DNA from: Candidatus Curtissbacteria bacterium
GTDB taxonomy: Bacteria > Patescibacteria > Microgenomatia > Curtissbacterales > GWA2-41-24
Assembly (NCBI GenBank): GCA_030647775.1
Contig: JAUSJC010000010.1
Span: 372,001-436,000 of the forward strand
DNA length: 64,000 bases
Direction of reading: 5' to 3'
Below the pieces are notes generated by a model. The model saw only the letters and a program-made list of their open reading frames with translations, did no database searches and was not told the origin of the DNA. The translations under genes and the position numbers were made by a program. This document shows, piece after piece, positions 44,451 through 52,383 of the stretch; within the stretch, counting starts at the first letter, position 1; the number at the start of each line of letters is the position of its first letter.

Positions 44451-45062
44451 ATGGTACATAAATCGTATAATATAGTGCTTTTGCCGTCCAAAAGCACCGC
44501 TAACCTTACGATCTCACAAAGCAAAAAACTAGGTAAGGAATTCCCTGTTAATTTCACGCTGGAGTCAGGTAAGCGAAACCCACACGTTACACTCTATCAA
44601 CTAGAACTTCCTGTTGATAACGTTGAAAAGGTAGTTGACGTTCTCTCAAAAATTACTGACTCAACCATAAAACTCAAAGTAAAGCTTAACAAAAAAACCA
44701 ATCACCAGAATTTCATATTTTGGGCTTGCCAAAAAACAAAAGACCTGCAAAAACTTCATGAAGAAATCGTCAAAGCAGTAAATCCCCTTCGTCAAAATCT
44801 GCTTTTACCGGAACTAAAAAATACAAGGGGATTAAACGCAAAAATGAAAAAGATGGTTAAAGATTATGGCTACACGCTAGTTTACGATGAATTTCTACCT
44901 CACATCACTATATCCAATGTAAAAAATATTGGAGATATACCTTCAATTATGAAATCCTTAAAACTGGAAGAGCGAGAGGAAATTTTTGATACGCTTGCGC
45001 TTACAACCCTCGGTCCTTTTGGTACTGTCCCCAAAATCTTAAAGAAATTTAAATTATCATAA
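44451..45062 (+). CDS. 2H phosphoesterase (2'-5' RNA ligase/LigT-like superfamily)
   Basis: A 203-residue protein with two H-x-T/S motifs in the right spacing: HVTLYQ (H45) and HITISN (H151). Those two His-Thr/Ser pairs define the 2H superfamily (2'-5' RNA ligase, cyclic phosphodiesterase). The start directly abuts the acyltransferase stop, and the GT2 start overlaps its stop by one base, so it is embedded in the glycan operon. In this context the substrate may be a cyclic phosphate on a sugar or nucleotide rather than RNA; this is conjecture. It is an unusual member of a glycan locus. Confidence 0.8.
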   Translation: MVHKSYNIVLLPSKSTANLTISQSKKLGKEFPVNFTLESGKRNPHVTLYQLELPVDNVEKVVDVLSKITDSTIKLKVKLNKKTNHQNFIFWACQKTKDLQKLHEEIVKAVNPLRQNLLLPELKNTRGLNAKMKKMVKDYGYTLVYDEFLPHITISNVKNIGDIPSIMKSLKLEEREEIFDTLALTTLGPFGTVPKILKKFKLS

Positions 45063-45952
45063 TGGACGTCTCATTCATCATCGTTAACTGGAATACCAAA
45101 AAGCTTTTGGAACAAGCGATTGCTTCCTTATATAAATACGCCACAGGTTTCACTTTTGAAATCATTGTTGTCGATAACGCGTCCGAAGACGGCAGTCCCG
45201 GGATGGTTTCCAAAAAATTCCCTAAAGTAAAACTGATCAAAAATTCCGATAACGTTGGTTTTGCCAAAGGTAATAATGTCGGCATAAAAGCAGCCTGTGG
45301 GGAGTTCATTTTCCTTTTCAACTCCGATGCTTATTTAATCAATGACTCTATTGCAAATCTCGTCAAAAGGGCACGGGAGATTCCAAACCTCGGTGCCATC
45401 GCGCCGCAAATCTTAAATGAAGACAGGACTATTCAGCAGTCTGTAGGTTTTATGCCGGATCTCGCGCGGGTCATCCTTTGGATGAGTTTTATCGACGATC
45501 TGCCTTTCGGGGATTATCTTAAACCATATCACGTTGACCACGCTCGCTTTTACAAGAGGGAGCGCAGAGTCGATTGGCTCACCGGCGCCGCTTTCATGAT
45601 TCCCAGAAAGGTAATCGCCAAAGTTGGCCCGCTGGATGCCAATATTTTTATGTACGGTGAAGATGTTGATTGGTGCCTTAGAATCAAAAAGGCCGGATTT
45701 GAAATTTATTATTCCCCGGTTGCCAAACTTGTTCACATCGGCAGAGGTTCGGCTGGTAAAATTTCCAAAAACGCGATTTTAGGCGAGTACAAAGGCTTAA
45801 TCTACGTTTACGCTAAACACAAGAGTAAATTCTCTTTGCAAATGCTTCGGCTGTTACTTAAAATAGGAGCATTGGCCCGCATTATCATCTTTAGTGTGTT
45901 AGGCAGAAAGGAAACGGCAAAATTTTATGTTGAAGCTCTTAAAATGGCTTGA
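45062..45952 (+). CDS. GT2-family glycosyltransferase (WbbL-like)
   Basis: A 296-residue GT2 enzyme: VSFIIVNWNTKKLLEQAI, IVVDNASEDGSPG, SDNVGFAKGNNVGI, the metal-site region FLFNSDAYL, WLTGAAFMIPRKV and MYGEDVDWCLRIKKAG (ED-W motif). This order is typical of rhamnosyltransferase WbbL-type enzymes. The C-terminus has a hydrophobic patch that may be a membrane-associated helix. A paralogue lies at 50134. The 3' end overlaps the O-antigen ligase-like gene by 26 nt. Confidence 0.88.
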   Translation: MDVSFIIVNWNTKKLLEQAIASLYKYATGFTFEIIVVDNASEDGSPGMVSKKFPKVKLIKNSDNVGFAKGNNVGIKAACGEFIFLFNSDAYLINDSIANLVKRAREIPNLGAIAPQILNEDRTIQQSVGFMPDLARVILWMSFIDDLPFGDYLKPYHVDHARFYKRERRVDWLTGAAFMIPRKVIAKVGPLDANIFMYGEDVDWCLRIKKAGFEIYYSPVAKLVHIGRGSAGKISKNAILGEYKGLIYVYAKHKSKFSLQMLRLLLKIGALARIIIFSVLGRKETAKFYVEALKMA

Positions 45953-47486
45953 TAATCATATATTAGAATATCTAGCTTTAGCGCTCCTAATCGCTATTCC
46001 CCTATATCCGAAGATTCCCTTGGCCGATTTAATCCCCGGCTATATCGTAAGGTTAAGACTGGATGATGTTTTAGTAGGCACCGCGTTTTTTATCTGGTTT
46101 GTGTGGCTTCTAAGAAAAAAAGTCACATTAAAAGATAACCCACTACTACTTCCCATTTTGATTTATATTATCGTAGGGTTCCTGTCATCTCTTGCCGCAA
46201 TTTTCATCACCAAAACAGTACCCTTGTCCGATGTCCATATCTCTAAACTGTTCTTCAATTGGGCCAGACGCATCGAATACTTTTCGGTCTTTTTTGTATT
46301 TTTTTCACAGGTAAAATCTCTGGCGCAAGTTAAAAAATATATTTATCTCGCCGCCCTTGTTCTTATTGCAGTATCTCTCTATGGTTTTGGCCAAAAGTAT
46401 CTTTACTTTCCGGCATTTTCTACGATGAACCGCGAATTTTCCAAAGGAGTAAAACTTTATCTTACCCAGCACGCCAGAGTGCTTTCCACCTTTGGTGGCC
46501 ATTACGATTTGGCCGCTTATTTAATGATCGTACTGACGCTCTTTATCCCGATTGCTTTCGTGGTGAAAAAATCCCTTCATAAAATATTTTTCTTTGTTAC
46601 CTCGCTGGCCGCGTTTTGGCTTTTAATCCTTACCGTTTCCCGAACTTCCTTCATTGCGTACCTTGTTGCTGTCACAATCGCCTTCTTTCTTCTTGCGACC
46701 AAAAAAGGTTGGCTCTGGGCATCTGTCCGCTGGTTCGTGGTCGTTGCCATTTCCATTTCCATCATGCTTTCGTTTGGCGATCTTTCAGATAGGTTTGCTC
46801 ATCTTCTTAAGCTCGATGGTCTCAAAAACTCTTTTGTTCTGAAGCCATTCAAAAAGGAACCGCCCAAAGGTCCGGGGGTTGCATATCTTGACGTGGGGAC
46901 AAAATCCGATACGCCTCCGACAACCAGCAAACCCACTTCTGTAACGACTGCTCAACCGGCCGATGTATACGATAATATTCCGGAGTTTGGTACCGGTACA
47001 GGCCTCCCCGCGACTCTTGCCGCCCGCCCGAGGGTCTACTCTCAGGCCGCCGTGCAATACGATCTTTCAACCGGCATTCGGCTAGATTACACTTGGCCCC
47101 ATGCCATAAAAGGCTTTGAAAGAAATATCCTTCTTGGTTCCGGCTACTCAACATTGACCAAGAAAAATATTGAAGATTTCACGGAAGCCGAATCCACCGA
47201 TAATGATTTCCTGCGGGCTCTTGGGGAAACCGGGCTTTTGGGTCTTTTGTCATTTTTTGGAATTATTATCTATACGCTGTATCTCGCGCTTAGAAATTTC
47301 GCCAAAATCCAAGACCCATTTTTTGCTACCGTTGTTGCCGGTTTATCAGCGGGTATTTTTGGCTTACTCGTAAATGCTATATATATTGATGTTTTTGAAG
47401 CATCGAAGGTTGCCTATACCTTCTGGATAATGACCGCAATATTACTGGGGACTGTAAATCTTTCTGTCAAAAAGAAATCATTGTGA
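45927..47486 (+). CDS. O-antigen ligase/polymerase-like membrane protein (Wzy/WaaL superfamily)
   Basis: A 519-residue protein with about 11 helices. A large periplasm-side loop (around 305-395) contains Pro/Thr-rich sequence (TPPTTSKPTSVTTAQPA) and RLDYTWPHAIKGFERNILLGSGYS, then TDNDFLRALGETGLLGLLSFFGI. The GxG-S and N-D-x-L-x-L-GE-GLLG elements are the hallmarks of the PF04932 O-antigen ligase family. It would join or polymerise lipid-linked glycan outside the membrane. Ligase and polymerase cannot be told apart by sequence. It overlaps the GT2 gene by 26 nt. Confidence 0.87.
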   Translation: MLKLLKWLDNHILEYLALALLIAIPLYPKIPLADLIPGYIVRLRLDDVLVGTAFFIWFVWLLRKKVTLKDNPLLLPILIYIIVGFLSSLAAIFITKTVPLSDVHISKLFFNWARRIEYFSVFFVFFSQVKSLAQVKKYIYLAALVLIAVSLYGFGQKYLYFPAFSTMNREFSKGVKLYLTQHARVLSTFGGHYDLAAYLMIVLTLFIPIAFVVKKSLHKIFFFVTSLAAFWLLILTVSRTSFIAYLVAVTIAFFLLATKKGWLWASVRWFVVVAISISIMLSFGDLSDRFAHLLKLDGLKNSFVLKPFKKEPPKGPGVAYLDVGTKSDTPPTTSKPTSVTTAQPADVYDNIPEFGTGTGLPATLAARPRVYSQAAVQYDLSTGIRLDYTWPHAIKGFERNILLGSGYSTLTKKNIEDFTEAESTDNDFLRALGETGLLGLLSFFGIIIYTLYLALRNFAKIQDPFFATVVAGLSAGIFGLLVNAIYIDVFEASKVAYTFWIMTAILLGTVNLSVKKKSL

Positions 47487-48940
47487 AAAGGTTTGAATTT
47501 TTTATTCGTAGAAAAGATCTACTTATCCTTCTTTTAATTTTGTCTCTCGCTTTTATTCTGCGGCTCTATAAAATTAATCGTCCGATTGGCGATTGGCATT
47601 CCTGGCGTCAGGCCGATACCGCCGCCGTTGCCAGAAATTTTATCAAAGAGGGTTTTAACCCTTTCATTCCCAAATATGATGATATGAGCTCGCAGACTAA
47701 TGGTCTTGATAATCCTAACCGTTACCGTTTTGTCGAATTCCCAATTTACAATAGTTTGATTGCCGCCGTTTGGTCTTTTACCGGCGTGAATGTTACTTAC
47801 GCAAGACTGGTCACGGTAGTTATTTCTTTAGGGTCAACTTTCCTTCTTTATCTTTTAGTCCGCAAATTTTCGGGTAAAATAGTTGCCGTTCTGGCCGCCT
47901 TTTTCTTTGCAACCATTCCCTATAACGTTTTTTATTCGTCTGCAATTCTCCCCGGCCCACTTATGGTATTTGCCCTCCTTGGTCTTTACTTGTCATTTGC
48001 CAAATGGATGGATAATGATAGTAATTGGTTTTGGGTTCTATCCTCAATACTTTTTGCCAATATCGCCATCCTAACCTGGCCGGTTGCTTTATTTTTTATG
48101 GTTCCGATTCTTTATCTTGCGTTTGATAAATATGGTTTCCAAGTTTTTAAAAAGACACCGCTTTATCTTTTTGCGCTTTTATCTCTCGTCCCATTCATCG
48201 CCTGGCGTATCTGGGAAACCCGTTTTCCCGAAGGGATCCCCAACTGGAATTTTTTAATAAACGAAGGCAATATTCGTTTTAAGGGCGCATTTTTCCGTTG
48301 GCTTGTCGTAGAGCGCATGGGCAAGCTTATTCTAACCGTCGGCGGATTTTTCTTATTCATCTTAGGCATTTTAAAAAAGCCCGGCCGCGAGAAATTATTT
48401 TATTTAAGTCTCCTTGCCTCTGTCCTCCTTTACTTTTCGGTTTTTGCCTCCGGCAATGTCCGCCACGATTATTATCAGGTACCTGCTATTCCCGTCTTTG
48501 CTATCTTTATGGCCTTGGGAACCAAAGCGCTTTTCAAATTACCCCGCGAATCTTTTAATCGGTTTATTGGTCCGCTTGTCGCCGTTTCCGCAATTCTGGC
48601 AATTTTTGCTTTTGGTTTCTACGAAGTCCAGGGTTACTGGTGGGTTAATAAACCGCAAATTGTTGAAGCAGGCAAAGCCGTCGACAGGCTTCTCCCCAAA
48701 GACGCGACCGTTGTCGCTCCTTACAATGGGGATACCGCTTTTCTTTACCAGACAAATCGCTATGGCTATCCAATAACGGATAGATCCCTCGAAAAATTTA
48801 TTGACCAGGGTACAAAATACTTGGTCTCCGTCGACCCAAATGATGCCGGCATCCAAAACCTGGCCGCACATTGCAAAGTCGTCGACCAGACGAAAGATTA
48901 CGTTATCGTCGAAATGTTTAAAGACTGCATCGGCAAATAG
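47483..48940 (+). CDS. GT39/ArnT-like polytopic membrane glycosyltransferase
   Basis: A 485-residue protein starting with GTG inside the upstream stop (GTGA). After the first helix comes INRPIGDWHSWRQADTAAVARNF (D37 and the WRQADT stretch), a recognisable GT39-like variant in polysaccharide loci, then RFVEFPIYNSLIA and VTYARLVTVVI. About ten helices are followed by a hydrophilic C-terminus (395-485) with several Cys. It shares the operon with the O-antigen ligase and a GT4 that abuts its stop. Confidence 0.8.
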   Translation: MKRFEFFIRRKDLLILLLILSLAFILRLYKINRPIGDWHSWRQADTAAVARNFIKEGFNPFIPKYDDMSSQTNGLDNPNRYRFVEFPIYNSLIAAVWSFTGVNVTYARLVTVVISLGSTFLLYLLVRKFSGKIVAVLAAFFFATIPYNVFYSSAILPGPLMVFALLGLYLSFAKWMDNDSNWFWVLSSILFANIAILTWPVALFFMVPILYLAFDKYGFQVFKKTPLYLFALLSLVPFIAWRIWETRFPEGIPNWNFLINEGNIRFKGAFFRWLVVERMGKLILTVGGFFLFILGILKKPGREKLFYLSLLASVLLYFSVFASGNVRHDYYQVPAIPVFAIFMALGTKALFKLPRESFNRFIGPLVAVSAILAIFAFGFYEVQGYWWVNKPQIVEAGKAVDRLLPKDATVVAPYNGDTAFLYQTNRYGYPITDRSLEKFIDQGTKYLVSVDPNDAGIQNLAAHCKVVDQTKDYVIVEMFKDCIGK

Positions 48941-50134
48941 ATGAAAATTTTAATGATAACGCCATATTTGCCGTACCCGCTGGTTTCCGGCGGCCAAATC
49001 CGGACTTATAATCTTCTCAAAAACCTGGCGCCAAAACATCAAATCACACTTGTCTCTTTTATCCGTGATAGGGAAGAGGAAAAGTACCTAAAAAATCTCC
49101 GGCCATATTGCCAAAAGGTTATTGTCTTTAAACGCCGCCGCGCTTGGTCGCCTGTCAATATTCTGCTTTCTGCCCTGACGCCTTTTCCGTTTTTGGTCTG
49201 CATTTATTTTGATATCAAGGTCAGGGCGGGCATCAAAAAAGAACTGGAAAGCCAAAGTTATGATTTAATCCACGCCGAAACTTTTTATGTTATGCCCAAT
49301 ATTCCCAAAACAAAAACCCCAATTTTTCTCGTTGAGCAGGTTATCGAATATCTTGTCTACCAGAGGTTTGTGAAAGGCCTTCCGGGTTTTCTATTTTTCT
49401 TAAAGCCTCTTTTACTGCTCGATGTTTTTAAAATTAAATGGTGGGAAAGGCATTACTGGAAAAAAGCAAAACGTTTGGCGGCTATGTCGGGGGAAGACCG
49501 GGAATTCATCGAAGGATTGGATAAAAAACTTAAAGTCGATGTTATCGCCAACGGTGTCGATATTGAATATTTTTCCAAAACAAAAAAAGCGCTGCCCAAA
49601 TTCCCAACAGTTCTTTTTATTGGGAACTTTAAATGGCTGCCAAATCGTGATGCCACCAAATTTTTGGTACGTGACATTTGGCCAAAGATTAAAAACCAAA
49701 TTAAAGATGCTCGTCTGTGGATTGTTGGCAGAAATCCGCCAGAAGATATCCTAAAACTCGCTTCGCCGGAAGACATTCAAATCGATGGCTCAGTCGAGGA
49801 CATTAGATCGGCTTACGGTGGCGCCCATGTGCTTCTTGCGCCAATCAGAAACGGCCGCGGCACTAAATATAAAATTCTGGAAGCAATGGCTACCAAAACT
49901 CCAATCGTCGGCACCAAACTGGCCATTGAGGGCATCAACATTAAAAACGGCAAAGAGGCTCTGGTTGGCGAAAGTGCCCAAAGTCTCGCCGACCAAACCG
50001 TTAAAGTTTTAAAAACACCAACTCTCGGAAAATCTTTGGCGACATCCGCTTATCGTCTGGTTGCGAAAGACTATAATTGGAAGAAAATTTCATCAGAGCT
50101 CGATCGGGTTTACCGGGAGGTTGCAACAAAATAA
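48941..50134 (+). CDS. GT4-family glycosyltransferase (sugar transferase, TIGR03087-like)
   Basis: A 397-residue GT-B protein: MKILMITPYLPYPLVSGGQIRTYNLLKNL at the N-terminus, VDVIANGVDIEYF, PTVLFIGNFKWLPNRDA, and LAPIRNGRGTKYKILEAMATKTPIVGT in place of the usual E-G-F-G motif. The GGQIRTYNLL start and R-x-GRGTKYKILEAMA signature are shared with GT4-like sugar transferases of exopolysaccharide loci. Its stop and the next start share one base (TAATG). Specificity unknown. Confidence 0.86.
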   Translation: MKILMITPYLPYPLVSGGQIRTYNLLKNLAPKHQITLVSFIRDREEEKYLKNLRPYCQKVIVFKRRRAWSPVNILLSALTPFPFLVCIYFDIKVRAGIKKELESQSYDLIHAETFYVMPNIPKTKTPIFLVEQVIEYLVYQRFVKGLPGFLFFLKPLLLLDVFKIKWWERHYWKKAKRLAAMSGEDREFIEGLDKKLKVDVIANGVDIEYFSKTKKALPKFPTVLFIGNFKWLPNRDATKFLVRDIWPKIKNQIKDARLWIVGRNPPEDILKLASPEDIQIDGSVEDIRSAYGGAHVLLAPIRNGRGTKYKILEAMATKTPIVGTKLAIEGINIKNGKEALVGESAQSLADQTVKVLKTPTLGKSLATSAYRLVAKDYNWKKISSELDRVYREVATK

Positions 50135-51021
50135 TGGATCTTTCGGTTGTCATCGTTTCTTACAACACCAAAGAGCTCCTTGTTGATTGTTTAAAATCGG
50201 TCAAGGTCGCCTCCGGTAATTTAAAGGCCGAAGTTTTTGTTGTCGATAATAATTCTCGTGATAGTTCGGCCCTTATGGTCAAAAAAGATTTCCCTTGGGT
50301 CAAATTAATTGCCAACGCCGATAACCGCGGTTTTTCCAAAGCCAATAACCAGGCGATTAAACTTGCCCGCGGAAAATATGTTTTAATTCTCAACCCTGAT
50401 ACAAGGATTCTAGTAGATACTTTCACCAAAATGATCCAGTTCATGGATGAAAATCCCGGTGTTGGTGTTGCCACTTGCCGTGTCGAATTTCCAAACGGAA
50501 ACTTGGATGTCGATTGCCGCCGCCATTTTCCAACCCCTTGGCGTGCCTTCACCCACTTTTCGGGTCTTGCTAAAGTTTTCAAAGGATCCAGATTATTCGA
50601 CCAATATAATTATGGATATTTACCGGATGGCCGGGAGCATGAAATTGATGCCTGTGTCGGGGCGTTTATGATCATTCCCAAAAAAGCGATTCAAAAAGTC
50701 GGGATGTTTGACGAAGACTTTTTCTTTTACGGTGAAGATCTTGATTGGTGTTGGCGCTTTAGAGAAAACGGTTACAAAATTGTCTATACCCCGATTACCA
50801 AAATAATCCACTATAAAGGTGCTTCCTCCGGTATCAAAAAGTCATCGCAAGAAGTTACAAAGGCTACTGCCGAATCTAAAAAAATGGTCATGCGCCAATC
50901 CGTTAGGGCAATGAGAATTTTTTACAAAAAGCATTTTGAAAATAAATATCCCTTTTTTATCAACTGGCTTATGTACTCATCAATGTGGCTTCTCGAGAAA
51001 TATCGCCTAAGCCGCGTCTAG
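50134..51021 (+). CDS. GT2-family glycosyltransferase (WbbL-like)
   Basis: About 295 residues from ATG 50134 (MDLSVVIVSYNTKELL), which overlaps the GT4 stop by one base; an upstream ATG at 50077 would be deep in the GT4 gene. VVDNNSRDSSA, NADNRGFSKANNQAI, LILNPDTRI, VGAFMIIPKKA and FYGEDLDWCWRFREN mark the rhamnosyltransferase-like GT2 family. Close in sequence style to the GT2 at 45062 but shorter at the C-terminus. It is the last gene before a 135-bp non-coding spacer. Confidence 0.88.
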   Translation: MDLSVVIVSYNTKELLVDCLKSVKVASGNLKAEVFVVDNNSRDSSALMVKKDFPWVKLIANADNRGFSKANNQAIKLARGKYVLILNPDTRILVDTFTKMIQFMDENPGVGVATCRVEFPNGNLDVDCRRHFPTPWRAFTHFSGLAKVFKGSRLFDQYNYGYLPDGREHEIDACVGAFMIIPKKAIQKVGMFDEDFFFYGEDLDWCWRFRENGYKIVYTPITKIIHYKGASSGIKKSSQEVTKATAESKKMVMRQSVRAMRIFYKKHFENKYPFFINWLMYSSMWLLEKYRLSRV

Positions 51022-51077
51022 CAGTGTTGTGAAAATGAATTATCGACAATCAACAATAACCTACCTATTCTTTGCTT

Positions 51078-51103
51078 GTCATCCTGAACTCGTTTCAGAA
51101 TCT
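51078..51103. repeat. Short palindrome in intergenic spacer
   Basis: ATCCTGAA (51081-51088) and TTCAGAAT (51094-51101) form a hairpin with one G-T pair around CTCGT. GTCATCCTGAAC (51078-51089) is shared exactly with the element inside the GT4 gene at 42771. Confidence 0.6.
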
Positions 51104-51112
51104 TTCTCAATA

Positions 51113-51152
51113 TACAATTTAACAATTCAACAATTTAACAATTCAACAATTT
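51113..51152 (+). repeat. Tandem octamer array before a GT4 start
   Basis: Five 8-nt units (AACAATTC alternating with AACAATTT; the first is partial/variant) occupy 51113-51152 and end 4 nt before ATG 51157. The array fills the place of a ribosome binding site. Copy-number change would shift spacing between any upstream promoter and the start. Confidence 0.85.
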
Positions 51153-51156
51153 ATTT

Positions 51157-52326
51157 ATGAGAATTGGCATTGACGCCCGCTTTGTCGGCCCCCAGGGAAC
51201 CGGTCTTGGTAAATACACCGAAAAATTAATTTTAAACCTCACCAAAATCGACTCCCAAAATCAGTACCGCATATTTTTAAAAAAAGATAACTGGGACTTT
51301 TTAAAACTACCAAAAAACTTTCAAAAGGTACAAGCAGATATCCCCTGGTATTCTATTGCCGAACAGCTAAAAATGCCTGGGATTTTTAGAAATGAAAACC
51401 TGGATGTTTTACACGTTCCGCATTTCAATGTGCCGATTTTTTACAGAAGAAAATTTATCGTTACCATCCACGATCTTATCCACCATGATTTTAAAAACGA
51501 TACTGCCACAACACATAACCCCGTCATGTTTAAATTAAAAAGGCTCGCTTACAAAAAAGTAATTGAAAACGCCATTTATAAATCGGCAAAAATTATTACC
51601 CCATCAAATTTTGTAAAAGATGAAATCGCCGGAAAGTTTTCAATCGACCCCACAAAAATCGTCGTCACTTACGAGGCGGCAGAAGAAGAATACTTCGATA
51701 AAAATTCAAAATTCTTTTTTGGAACAAAAACGTCTCAAATTCAAAATTCAAAATTAACAGAAAAGAACCCTTTTCTGCTCTATGTCGGCAATGCTTACCC
51801 CCATAAAAACCTTGAGAAATTACTGGAAGCGTTCAAAATCTTACTTTCTGAAAGAAACGCGGAGCATACCATTTACAAAATCCGCGACTTGAATTTAGTT
51901 ATAGTTTGTTCACGGGATGTATTTTGGCAAAGATTAACTGAAGAAATTAGGGAAAAGGGTTTACAAAATAGGGTTGTTACAACCGGCTATTTAAATTCCT
52001 CTGATTTAAGAATTATTTTCAAAGAAGCAGATGCTTACATTTTCCCTTCCCTTGCCGAAGGCTTTGGAATTCCGGGATTAAATGCCATGGCATCCGGCCT
52101 CCCGGTTATTGCGTCGGGAATTCCCACCTTGAAAGAAATTTACGGCGATGCCGCTTTGTATTTTGACCCTCAAGACGCGGGTGATATAGCCGCCAAAATT
52201 GTTAAACTTACGGGGTCGCCGAAACTAAAAGCCGATCTTGTTAAAAAAGGGAAAGCGCAAGTCAAAAAATACTCCTGGCAAAAAATGGCCAGCCAAACTC
52301 TAAAAGTATACAGTTCGATTGTCTAA
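51157..52326 (+). CDS. GT4-family glycosyltransferase with altered EX7E motif
   Basis: A 389-residue GT-B enzyme: GIDARFVGPQGTGLGKYTEKL, VTIHDLIHHDF, IITPSNFVKDEIAGKF, LLYVGNAYPHKNLEKL, FPSLAEGFGIPGLNAMASG. In the last motif the second Glu of EX7E is Asn (E301...N309), a change at a residue that contacts the donor in many GT4 enzymes. Residues about 188-203 come from a low-complexity AAATTC repeat inserted in frame. The start is preceded by an octamer repeat and no Shine-Dalgarno. It may be active with lower or altered function. Confidence 0.83.
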   Translation: MRIGIDARFVGPQGTGLGKYTEKLILNLTKIDSQNQYRIFLKKDNWDFLKLPKNFQKVQADIPWYSIAEQLKMPGIFRNENLDVLHVPHFNVPIFYRRKFIVTIHDLIHHDFKNDTATTHNPVMFKLKRLAYKKVIENAIYKSAKIITPSNFVKDEIAGKFSIDPTKIVVTYEAAEEEYFDKNSKFFFGTKTSQIQNSKLTEKNPFLLYVGNAYPHKNLEKLLEAFKILLSERNAEHTIYKIRDLNLVIVCSRDVFWQRLTEEIREKGLQNRVVTTGYLNSSDLRIIFKEADAYIFPSLAEGFGIPGLNAMASGLPVIASGIPTLKEIYGDAALYFDPQDAGDIAAKIVKLTGSPKLKADLVKKGKAQVKKYSWQKMASQTLKVYSSIV

Positions 52327-52342
52327 TTAGTCGCGAGTGCTA

Positions 52343-52372
52343 TTCAAAACTTTTAATCCTTTCGACTATAAT
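52343..52372 (+). promoter_or_regulatory. Sigma70-like promoter for the P-type ATPase
   Basis: TTCAAA (52343-52348), an 18-nt spacer and a perfect TATAAT (52367-52372) lie 11 nt before ATG 52384; no Shine-Dalgarno is seen. Confidence 0.5.
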
Positions 52373-52383
52373 TGAGTTAATCC

